Positions 50,467 through 57,322 of a stretch of DNA of 64,000 nucleotides are shown in pieces. This stretch comes from Empedobacter brevis NBRC 14943 = ATCC 43319. Lineage in GTDB: Bacteria > Bacteroidota > Bacteroidia > Flavobacteriales > Weeksellaceae. Position 1 is the stretch's first letter, and each line of letters begins with the position of its first letter. The notes under the pieces were generated by a model. That model saw nothing but the letters and a program-made list of their open reading frames with translations. It did no database searches and was not told the DNA's origin. The DNA is taken from assembly GCF_000382425.1 (NCBI RefSeq), contig NZ_KB908293.1:248001-312000 (forward strand), in the 5' to 3' direction. Made by a program: the position numbers and the translations under genes.

Positions 50467-51160
50467 ATTTTGTCAAAACATGAAAAGCTTCCTCCAGGCT
50501 TTTATATTGTCCTTTAAATTCTTCTATTGATTGATCAGCAACAATCTTTCCTTTATTCAAAAGAATGACACGCGAACAAAGTGCTTCGACCTCCTGCATA
50601 ATATGCGTCGAAAGAATCACCGTTTTTTGTTTTCCAATTTCACGAATAACCTCTCTTATTTCAATAATTTGATTCGGATCCAGACCGTTTGTAGGTTCAT
50701 CCAAAATCAATATTTCCGGACTAGATATGATGGCTTGTGCCAAGCCAACACGTTGTTTATAACCTTTTGATAATTGATGAATTTTCTTGTGTTTTTCGGG
50801 TGTTAATCCTACTTTTTCAATTACTTCTTCAATTTTAGAGGGAGGTACATTTCGAATATTTGTCACAAATTCTAAATATTCTTTCACATACATGTCCATA
50901 TACAATGGATTATTCTCTTGCAAAAAACCAATCATTTTTTTTGACGCAATAGGTTGTGTCGAAACATTCAACTCATTCACCAAAATTTCACCGGAATCGG
51001 TATGTATAGCATTGGTAATACTTTTCATCAAAGTTGATTTTCCTGCTCCGTTTGGACCTAATAACCCAACAACTTCCCCATTATTTATAGAAAATGAAAC
51101 GTTGTTTAAAGCCAACTGTTCACCGTATTTTTTTACTAAATCTTTAATAATTATTCCCAT
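50465..51160 (-). CDS. ABC transporter ATP-binding protein, GldA-like
   Basis: The ATG at 51158-51160 (MGIIIKDLVKKYGEQ) is chosen; the longer frame starts with TTG. 231 aa, one nucleotide-binding domain: Walker A GPNGAGKST near 35-43, signature LSKGYKQRVGLAQ, Walker B ILILDEPTNGLDPNQ. It closely resembles GldA, the ATPase of the gliding-motility ABC transporter GldAFG, but gldF/gldG are not adjacent, so other exporters are possible and no symbol is assigned. It is divergent from the aromatic amino acid operon. Confidence 0.78.
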   Translation of the reverse strand: MGIIIKDLVKKYGEQLALNNVSFSINNGEVVGLLGPNGAGKSTLMKSITNAIHTDSGEILVNELNVSTQPIASKKMIGFLQENNPLYMDMYVKEYLEFVTNIRNVPPSKIEEVIEKVGLTPEKHKKIHQLSKGYKQRVGLAQAIISSPEILILDEPTNGLDPNQIIEIREVIREIGKQKTVILSTHIMQEVEALCSRVILLNKGKIVADQSIEEFKGQYKSLEEAFHVLTK

Positions 51161-51197
51161 TTGATGAAAAAATTTCGATAAAATTAGCAAAAAAGAT

Positions 51198-51229
51198 TTG
51201 CATAACTGGAAATTTATTTTTTAGATTTG
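51198..51229 (+). promoter_or_regulatory. Promoter of the Phe/Tyr leader and pheA operon
   Basis: TTG at 51198-51200, a 21-base spacer and TAGATTTG at 51222-51229: a full match to the Bacteroidota consensus TTG-N17-23-TAnnTTTG. Transcription would start a few bases downstream, leaving roughly 165 bases of leader before pheA. Confidence 0.75.
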
Positions 51230-51250
51230 TACCATAATTCGAGAACAAGA

Positions 51251-51337
51251 ATGACAACATTCAATTATTTTAACGCATTTTTCTTTTACTTTTTTGGGTA
51301 TTATCCAGAAGAGCAGGGACTGCGTTGTCATAATTGA
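51251..51337 (+). CDS. Phe/Tyr-rich leader peptide of the pheA operon
   Basis: A 28-codon ORF starting ATG at 51251 and ending TGA at 51335-51337. It reads MTTFNYFNAFFFYFFGYY followed by PEEQGLRCHN: seven Phe and four Tyr in the first 18 residues, exactly the two end products of the downstream operon. It lies 22 bases after the -7 box and 26 bases before a Rho-independent terminator that precedes pheA. This is the arrangement of classical attenuation leaders such as E. coli pheL. It resembles no longer protein and is too short for normal gene calling. Confidence 0.85.
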   Translation: MTTFNYFNAFFFYFFGYYPEEQGLRCHN

Positions 51338-51392
51338 TTGTAACATCATAATTAAGATAATATAAAGTCCCGCATTTTGTGGGACTTTTTTT
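51316..51392 (+). promoter_or_regulatory. Transcription attenuator upstream of pheA
   Basis: The terminator arm AAAGTCCCGCA (51364-51374) pairs with TGTGGGACTTT (51378-51388), followed by seven T. The segment GGGACT at 51316-51321, inside the end of the leader ORF, is complementary to AGTCCC (51366-51371) and can act as antiterminator. A competing small hairpin GCAG-GGA-CTGC (51313-51323) can mask it. Ribosome stalling at Phe/Tyr codons would free the antiterminator; completion of the peptide would cover it. Confidence 0.8.
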
Positions 51393-51402
51393 GTGGAAAA
51401 AA

Positions 51403-52224
51403 ATGAAAGAGAGAGTTGCAATACAAGGTTATATTGGTTCATATCATCACGAAGCAGCCAATAATTATTTAGGAAATGAGATCGAAATTGTGGAATGTGA
51501 TACATTCAAAACTTTAGCAAAGTCTCTTGCAAAGGGGAAAGTTGACAAAGCAATTATGGCAATAGAAAATACAATTGCAGGAGCTATTTTACCAAATTAT
51601 GCTTTGTTAACAAAATATAATTTAAAAGTTGTCGGTGAAATCTATTTATCCATTCAACATCAATTGATGGTCAAAAAAGGACAAATTTTAGAGGACATAA
51701 AAGAAGTTCGTTCGCATCAAATGGCCTTATTGCAATGTGATAAGTTCCTTGAAAAACATCCGGCTTGGCGAGTGGTAAATGATATAGATACAGCATTAAC
51801 CGCAAAAGATATTGTTGAACAAGAGTTGAATGGCGTCGCTGCAATTGCTTCGAGAAAAGCAGCAGAAGTTTATGGATTGGACATTTTAGCGGCAAGCATT
51901 CAAACATTTCAGGATAATTTTACTCGCTTTTTTGTATTGCAACGCGAACACAATGATTACGAAAATTTCAACAAAGTTTCGATGCGATTTTCAGTTCCAC
52001 ATAAATCAGGCGCTTTGGTTGATGTATTGAATCAAATTGCGGAGTGCAGAATTAATATGGATAAAATTCAATCTGTTCCGATTATTGAAAAACCTTGGGA
52101 ATACTCTTTTCACATAGATATTACCTTCGAGCAAAAAGAACAATATTATGAATTGCTTGGGAAAATTGCACGAAAATTAACTGATTTAGAAATATTAGGC
52201 GAATATAAACTGGGAAAAAAATGA
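51403..52224 (+). CDS. pheA: Prephenate dehydratase
   Basis: Converts prephenate to phenylpyruvate in Phe synthesis. The ATG at 51403 is chosen; the longer frame from a GTG at 51379 would run through the attenuator hairpin. 273 aa: the catalytic domain begins VAIQGYIGSYHHEAA, and the TRF motif is in NFTRFFVLQ near 175-183. The C-terminal ACT domain has the GALV motif (KSGALVDVLNQI), but the Phe-binding ESRP motif is replaced by QSVP (KIQSVPIIEKPWEY), so feedback inhibition may differ. It overlaps the aminotransferase by four bases (ATGA). Confidence 0.93.
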   Translation: MKERVAIQGYIGSYHHEAANNYLGNEIEIVECDTFKTLAKSLAKGKVDKAIMAIENTIAGAILPNYALLTKYNLKVVGEIYLSIQHQLMVKKGQILEDIKEVRSHQMALLQCDKFLEKHPAWRVVNDIDTALTAKDIVEQELNGVAAIASRKAAEVYGLDILAASIQTFQDNFTRFFVLQREHNDYENFNKVSMRFSVPHKSGALVDVLNQIAECRINMDKIQSVPIIEKPWEYSFHIDITFEQKEQYYELLGKIARKLTDLEILGEYKLGKK

Positions 52225-53363
52225 TAGCAGAGGCCCAACGATTACAAAGTGTTCAGGAATACTATTTCTCTAAAAAATTACAAGAAATAGCGAACATGAA
52301 AACAGATATTCCAATTATTTCACTCGGAATTGGAAGTCCGGATTTACAACCTCATCCGGAAGTGATACAGGAATTAATCAAAAATTCACAAAGTGGAATA
52401 AATGGTTATCAAAGTTATCGTGGAATTCCGGAAATGCGAGAAGCAATGGCTATTTTTTACAAAAATAAATTTGGAGTAGAAGTCAATGCAGCGACAGAAG
52501 TTTTGCCGTTAATGGGTTCTAAAGAAGGAATTATGCACATCTCGATGGCTTTTTTGAATGAAGGAGATAAAGTTTTGATTCCGGACCCTGGTTATCCTAC
52601 CTATACATCTGTAACAGAACTGGTTCAGGCAGAACCTTTGTTCTATGATTTAAAAGATGAAAACGATTGGCTTCCTGATTTTGAACAATTAGAAAAGCTC
52701 GCTGAACAAAAACCAAAAATAATGTGGATAAACTATCCGCATATGCCAACCGGAGCAAAAGCTCCGAAAGATGTTCTTAGAAAATTAGTCGCATTTGCAA
52801 CTCGTCATAATATTTTAATTGTAAATGATAATCCATACAGTTTCATCTTAAATGATGACCCTACAAGTATATTAGCAATTGAAGGCGCCAAAGAAGTTTG
52901 TATCGAACTGAATTCTTTGAGCAAAACATTTAATATTGCAGGTTGGCGAATAGGAATGGTAATAGGAAAAGAACAATTCATTAATTCCATTCTGAAAATA
53001 AAATCGAACATGGATTCGGGAATGAATTTTGCGATACAAAAAGCTGCTACGAAAGCACTTTTGGCAGAGGATTCCTGGTACAACGAATTAACAAAAATCT
53101 ATCTTGAACGAAGAAAAATAATTTGGGAAATAGCAGATATCCTAAAAGTGAACTATAATCCGAATGCAGCAGGAATGTTTATTTGGGCAAAACTTCCGGA
53201 AGGAAAAGATGATAAAGAGTTTATAGATGATATTTTATACAACAAAAAAATATTTATCACTCCCGGAAGTATATTCGGGAGCAATGGTGAAGGATTTATT
53301 CGGTTCTCACTTTGCGCACCCGTTGAGAAGTTAATTGAAGTCAAAAAAAGATTAGAAGCATGA
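52221..53363 (+). CDS. Aromatic-type aminotransferase (class I/II)
   Basis: A 380-aa PLP aminotransferase of fold type I. SLGIGSPDLQPHPEVI near 34-49, PDPGYPTYTS near 128-137, NYPHMPTGAKA, NDNPYSFI, and the PLP lysine in SLSKTFNIAGWRIGM (around 235). It lies between pheA and tyrA with ATGA overlaps on both sides, so its job is very probably the last step of Phe and Tyr synthesis: amination of phenylpyruvate and 4-hydroxyphenylpyruvate. Sequence alone does not exclude LL-diaminopimelate-type or aspartate substrates. Confidence 0.88.
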   Translation: MIAEAQRLQSVQEYYFSKKLQEIANMKTDIPIISLGIGSPDLQPHPEVIQELIKNSQSGINGYQSYRGIPEMREAMAIFYKNKFGVEVNAATEVLPLMGSKEGIMHISMAFLNEGDKVLIPDPGYPTYTSVTELVQAEPLFYDLKDENDWLPDFEQLEKLAEQKPKIMWINYPHMPTGAKAPKDVLRKLVAFATRHNILIVNDNPYSFILNDDPTSILAIEGAKEVCIELNSLSKTFNIAGWRIGMVIGKEQFINSILKIKSNMDSGMNFAIQKAATKALLAEDSWYNELTKIYLERRKIIWEIADILKVNYNPNAAGMFIWAKLPEGKDDKEFIDDILYNKKIFITPGSIFGSNGEGFIRFSLCAPVEKLIEVKKRLEA

Positions 53364-54208
53364 AAACAATTTCTGTCATTGGATTAGGACTAATCGGAGG
53401 TTCGTTTGCTTTAGCTTTAAAAAAAGTTGGTATTGCTGAAAAAATCATCGGTGTTGATAAAAATGTTCAACATCAAATAGAAGCAATCGAATTGGGAATT
53501 GTGGATGAAGTTGCCGAATTAGATAAAGCGCTTTCTCAATCGGATTTAGTTGTACTTGCTGTTCCTATTAACTCTATTCAGAACGTTTTGCCTGAGATTT
53601 TAGATCAAATTAATGATAAAACAATCGTGATGGATATGGGGTCGACAAAAGCGGGTATTTGTAAGAAAGTTTTGAATCATCCCAAAAGAACGCAATTTGT
53701 AGCAACGCACCCCATTGCAGGAACTGAAAACTCTGGTCCGAAAGCCGCTTTTCCTGAGTTGTTCTTAAACAAAGTGGCCATTTTATGTGATGTTGAGGAA
53801 AGCGAAAAAGAAGCCGTAAAAAAAGTGAGAAAGATGTATCAGTCACTTTGGATGAATGTCAAAACAATGACTTCAGAGGCTCATGATGCTCATATTGCTT
53901 ATGTTTCTCACCTTTCTCATATTACATCTTTTGCTTTAGGACAAACGGTTTTGGAGGAAGAAAAAAACGAAGAAGCAATTTTTGATATGGCAGGTTCCGG
54001 TTTCGAATCGACAGTGCGTTTAGCAAAAAGTTCACCGGATATGTGGACGCCTATCCTGATTCAAAACCGGGAAAATTTACTCGATGCAATTGATGCTTAT
54101 CAAACACAAATTTCAAAAATCAGGAAAATGATTGAAGAAAAAAATACGGAAGATATTCGTCAATATCTAAAAAACACAAACGACATACGTCGAATATTAA
54201 ATAAATAA
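53360..54208 (+). CDS. tyrA: Prephenate dehydrogenase
   Basis: Oxidatively decarboxylates prephenate to 4-hydroxyphenylpyruvate for Tyr synthesis. The 282-aa protein has an N-terminal NAD-binding GLGLIGGSFA at 7-16, MDMGSTKAGI near 91-100, the catalytic His region THPIAGTENSGP near 116-127, and the helical dimer domain (AYVSHLSHITSFAL). No ACT or chorismate mutase domain is fused. Its ATG overlaps the aminotransferase stop. Confidence 0.94.
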   Translation: MKTISVIGLGLIGGSFALALKKVGIAEKIIGVDKNVQHQIEAIELGIVDEVAELDKALSQSDLVVLAVPINSIQNVLPEILDQINDKTIVMDMGSTKAGICKKVLNHPKRTQFVATHPIAGTENSGPKAAFPELFLNKVAILCDVEESEKEAVKKVRKMYQSLWMNVKTMTSEAHDAHIAYVSHLSHITSFALGQTVLEEEKNEEAIFDMAGSGFESTVRLAKSSPDMWTPILIQNRENLLDAIDAYQTQISKIRKMIEEKNTEDIRQYLKNTNDIRRILNK

Positions 54209-54250
54209 GTAATAAATAATTTACTCTCAAATAAAATAAATATTAAACCT

Positions 54251-54258
54251 TAAATTTG
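54251..54258 (+). promoter_or_regulatory. Putative internal -7 box (TAAATTTG) before the DAHP synthase gene
   Basis: An exact TAnnTTTG match ending eight bases before the ATG at 54267; no -33 TTG. It might give attenuation-independent expression of the downstream part of the operon. Confidence 0.4.
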
Positions 54259-54266
54259 TAAGCGTT

Positions 54267-55346
54267 ATGGAAAATAATAACTGGATTAAAGAATACGATA
54301 AACCAATGATCATCGCTGGACCTTGTAGTGCAGAAAGTGAAAAACAAATGATGACAATTGCCGAAGATCTGGACAAAGATTATGTGCAGGTATTTCGTGC
54401 AGGAATTTGGAAACCTCGTACAAAACCAAACTGTTTTGAAGGAGTTGGAGCAATCGGATTAAACTGGTTAAAAAAAGTAAAAGATGAGTTCGGAATGAAA
54501 ATTGCGACTGAAATTGCCAATGCAAATCATGCAAAATTAGCATTGGAATATGATGTTGACGTTCTATGGATTGGAGCTCGTTCTACAGTAAACCCTTTTA
54601 CAGTACAGGAAATTGCAGAAGCTCTACGCGGTACAGACAAAACTGTTTTGGTTAAAAACCCTGTAAATCCAGATTTAGATTTATGGATTGGTGCTTTGGA
54701 ACGTTTAGAAGGTCAAGGAATCAAAAATTTAGGTGCTATTCACCGTGGATTTTCAACTTACAAAAAAACAAAATACCGTAATAATCCACAATGGCAAATC
54801 GCTTTAGATTTCAAAAATAAATTGCCTAATGTTCCTATTATTTGTGACCCTTCACATATTTGTGGTAACAGAACCGGTTTATTTGATGTCGCGCAGCAAG
54901 CCTTCAACTTCGAATACAATGGATTAATGATTGAAACTCATAACAATCCTGACGAAGCATGGTCCGATGCAGCTCAACAAATTACACCGGCACGTTTATT
55001 GGAGATTTTGAAAGATTTAGAAATTCGTCAATCGGATGATCCGGATGCAATTTACAAAACCGGAATCGAAAATTTACGTCATCAAATTGATGAACTGGAC
55101 AATTCTATTTTAGATACAATTGCACAACGCATGAAAGTTGCAAATTCTATTGGAGAATTAAAAAAAGAACACAATGTTGCTGTTTTTCAACCGGATCGTT
55201 GGAAACAAATCAAAGATAATTCTGTAAAAGCAGGAATTTCTTTAGGTTTATCTGAGGATTTTATTGATAAATTATTGCAAGCAATTCACCAGGAATCTGT
55301 TGCTCAACAAAACCAAATTATGGTTAAAAAAGAAGAAAAAATTTAA
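54267..55346 (+). CDS. Bifunctional DAHP synthase / chorismate mutase type II
   Basis: A 359-aa fusion. Residues ~10-255 are a DAHP synthase of the type I-beta/KdsA-like kind (MIIAGPCSAESEKQM, VFRAGIWKPRTKPNCFEG, VLVKNPVNPDLDLWIGALE, PIICDPSHICGNR) that joins PEP and erythrose 4-phosphate. Residues ~270-355 are an AroQ chorismate mutase (LRHQIDELDNSILDTIAQRM, then IGELKKEHN). It thus supplies both the entry step of the shikimate pathway and prephenate for PheA and TyrA. In this fusion type the mutase domain often mediates feedback control. It is 58 bases after tyrA. Confidence 0.94.
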   Translation: MENNNWIKEYDKPMIIAGPCSAESEKQMMTIAEDLDKDYVQVFRAGIWKPRTKPNCFEGVGAIGLNWLKKVKDEFGMKIATEIANANHAKLALEYDVDVLWIGARSTVNPFTVQEIAEALRGTDKTVLVKNPVNPDLDLWIGALERLEGQGIKNLGAIHRGFSTYKKTKYRNNPQWQIALDFKNKLPNVPIICDPSHICGNRTGLFDVAQQAFNFEYNGLMIETHNNPDEAWSDAAQQITPARLLEILKDLEIRQSDDPDAIYKTGIENLRHQIDELDNSILDTIAQRMKVANSIGELKKEHNVAVFQPDRWKQIKDNSVKAGISLGLSEDFIDKLLQAIHQESVAQQNQIMVKKEEKI

Positions 55347-55352
55347 ACAATA

Positions 55353-56273
55353 TTGAAAGGAATTGTCATAAAATCTACTGGTAGTTGGTACCATCTTCTT
55401 ACGGAAGATGGTACTACTTATCAGGCTAGAATCAGAGGGAAATTTAGAATAGCGAACATCAAGCACACCAATCCAATTGCGGTTGGAGATGAGGTTGATT
55501 TTGAGATTGATAAAGATGGTACCGCGGTCATTACAACTATTCATGATCGGAAAAATTATATCATCAGAAAATCTGTTAATCTCTCTAAAAAAACACATAT
55601 TATTGCCTCAAACATTGATGTTGCTTTTTTGGTTGTTACACTTTCTAATCCTAAGACTTCTTTTGGTTTTATTGACCGTTTTTTAATTACTGCCGAAGCT
55701 TATCATATTCCTGTGGTTATTCTATTCAACAAAATGGATTCGTACACTGAAGAGGAAAAAGCTGAGTTGGAAATCTACAAATCGATTTACAACTCTATTG
55801 GATATGAAAGTTTAGATATTTCTGCTGAAACAGGCTTGAATCTGAATTTGGTAAAAGAACAGATGAAGGACAAAGTAAGTTTGGTTTCGGGGCATTCGGG
55901 AGTTGGTAAGTCTACATTATTAAATGCTTTAAACCCTGATTTAAACTTAAAAACACACGAAATTTCAGATTTCAATAGTAAAGGACAGCATACCACAACT
56001 TTTGCCCAGATGTACGAATGGCCTTTTGGAGGTTTCATTATCGATACTCCGGGAATCAAAGAATTTGGTTTAGTACACATTGATAAATCTGAATTGCAAG
56101 GTTACTTTCCTGAAATTTTAGAATTGAAACACAATTGCAAATTCGATAATTGTATTCATGTCAACGAACCAAAATGTGCCGTTCGAGATGCTGTTGAAAA
56201 CGGAGATATTGCAATTTCTCGTTATGAAAATTATCTCACGTTCTTAGAAGAAGATATTTATACTGATAAATAA
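55353..56273 (+). CDS. rsgA: Ribosome small subunit biogenesis GTPase RsgA
   Basis: A circularly permuted GTPase acting in late 30S assembly. The 306-aa protein has an N-terminal OB fold (MKGIVIKSTGSWYHL), then G4 FNKMDSY near 126, G1 GHSGVGKSTLLNAL near 181, G3 DTPGIKEFG near 230, and a zinc motif of CKFDNCIHVNEPKC near 260-273. The start codon is TTG at 55353: the family N-terminus begins exactly there and no ATG is nearby. It lies six bases after the DAHP synthase stop, so it shares the aromatic operon transcript. Confidence 0.93.
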   Translation: MKGIVIKSTGSWYHLLTEDGTTYQARIRGKFRIANIKHTNPIAVGDEVDFEIDKDGTAVITTIHDRKNYIIRKSVNLSKKTHIIASNIDVAFLVVTLSNPKTSFGFIDRFLITAEAYHIPVVILFNKMDSYTEEEKAELEIYKSIYNSIGYESLDISAETGLNLNLVKEQMKDKVSLVSGHSGVGKSTLLNALNPDLNLKTHEISDFNSKGQHTTTFAQMYEWPFGGFIIDTPGIKEFGLVHIDKSELQGYFPEILELKHNCKFDNCIHVNEPKCAVRDAVENGDIAISRYENYLTFLEEDIYTDK

Positions 56274-56318
56274 ATTGGCTTGTTTCCAACTTATTTTATA
56301 TAAAATAACATAATTATT

Positions 56319-56348
56319 AAAAAGCCATTTCAATTGAAATGGCTTTTT
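56319..56348 (+). terminator. Terminator after rsgA
   Basis: A perfect inverted repeat AAAAAGCCATTTCAA / TTGAAATGGCTTTTT with a T-run; probable end of the pheA-rsgA transcript. Confidence 0.88.
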
Positions 56349-56396
56349 ATTTTTTAAAATTACGGTTTCACGTAAAAAAAAATCATCAGCTCATTT

Positions 56397-56404
56397 TATT
56401 TTTG
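56397..56404 (+). promoter_or_regulatory. Putative -7 box (TATTTTTG) for the small gene at 56419
   Basis: An exact TAnnTTTG match 14 bases before the ATG. Confidence 0.45.
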
Positions 56405-56418
56405 TTAAAACTAATCGG

Positions 56419-56691
56419 ATGAACAACTTATCTATACAAATTGCATTTGATTTTGTAGAATGTACAAAAGAACAAAAAGAAAAATTCCTAACACATTTAG
56501 AGGATTTAAATTGGAAACCCTTGAACCCGAATAAATTGTGGATTGCAGAGTTTGTAGATGTTGAAAACAAAGAAGATAAATTAATCAATATTGAACAAGA
56601 GTTAATTTTCGCAAAAGAAATCTCTAATTTATATGAATTAGATTACGCTATCATTGCTGATGACGAAATCTATTTTAATCAATTAACTTAA
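56419..56691 (+). CDS. Small acidic protein of unknown function
   Basis: A 90-aa soluble protein, acidic, with alternating beta and helix segments (LSIQIAFDFVECT, KEQKEKFLTHLEDL, KLWIAEFVD, ELDYAIIADDEIYF), suggesting a small ferredoxin-like alpha/beta fold. No family is recognised. It has its own -7 box and a terminator hairpin, so it is likely a real independent gene. Confidence 0.62.
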   Translation: MNNLSIQIAFDFVECTKEQKEKFLTHLEDLNWKPLNPNKLWIAEFVDVENKEDKLINIEQELIFAKEISNLYELDYAIIADDEIYFNQLT

Positions 56692-56730
56692 ACACAAAGC
56701 GATTGCTTGCTTAACCTAAACTACAACAAG

Positions 56731-56768
56731 GCGTTACAACACATACATTATGAGCTGTAACGCTTTTT
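56731..56768 (+). terminator. Terminator after the small acidic protein gene
   Basis: An 8-bp stem GCGTTACA/TGTAACGC with a 17-nt loop and five T. Confidence 0.65.
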
Positions 56769-56850
56769 CTTTCAATAAAATCCCTTTCAAAATAATTCAT
56801 AATTTTTTCTTAAATTTCTAGTGATTTTTAAATCATATTAAACAATACAT

Positions 56851-57300
56851 ATGCGAGTGATTTTACAGCGTGTTAAACATGCTTCTGTAATGATTGATGG
56901 GGAAATATCCGGTAAAATTGAAAACGGAATTTTAGCTTTAGTTGGTTTTGAGCCCGAAGACACAAAAGAAGACTTTGAATGGATGGCAAAAAAAATCATT
57001 CAATTGCGAATCTTTAATGATGAAAATGGTGTGATGAATTTAGATGTACAACAAATTGATGGTGATATTTTAGTTGTCTCACAATTCACTTTACATGCTT
57101 CTACCAAAAAAGGAAACCGCCCTTCTTACATCAAAGCTTCAAAACCTAATTTAGCTACCGAACAATATCACTCGTTTTTGAATGTTATAGAACGTAATTT
57201 CAAGCCTGTAGAAAAAGGTATCTTTGGAGCAGACATGAAAGTTGAATTATTAAACGATGGTCCAGTCACTATCTTTATTGATTCAAAAAATAAAGAATAA
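56851..57300 (+). CDS. dtd: D-aminoacyl-tRNA deacylase
   Basis: Removes D-amino acids (and glycine from tRNA-Ala) from mischarged tRNA. The 149-aa length is normal. It opens MRVILQRVKHASVMIDGE. The active-site motif VVSQFTLHA contains the conserved SQFTL, and the cross-subunit GPVT motif is in LLNDGPVTIFID near the C-terminus. All family motifs are intact. Confidence 0.96.
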   Translation: MRVILQRVKHASVMIDGEISGKIENGILALVGFEPEDTKEDFEWMAKKIIQLRIFNDENGVMNLDVQQIDGDILVVSQFTLHASTKKGNRPSYIKASKPNLATEQYHSFLNVIERNFKPVEKGIFGADMKVELLNDGPVTIFIDSKNKE

Positions 57301-57322
57301 TCTAATGAATAACTTATATTGA

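Noticed and set aside
51221-51505. 94-codon minus-strand frame over the pheA leader
   Set aside because: Antisense to the promoter, leader peptide and start of pheA; the plus-strand features explain the sequence far better.
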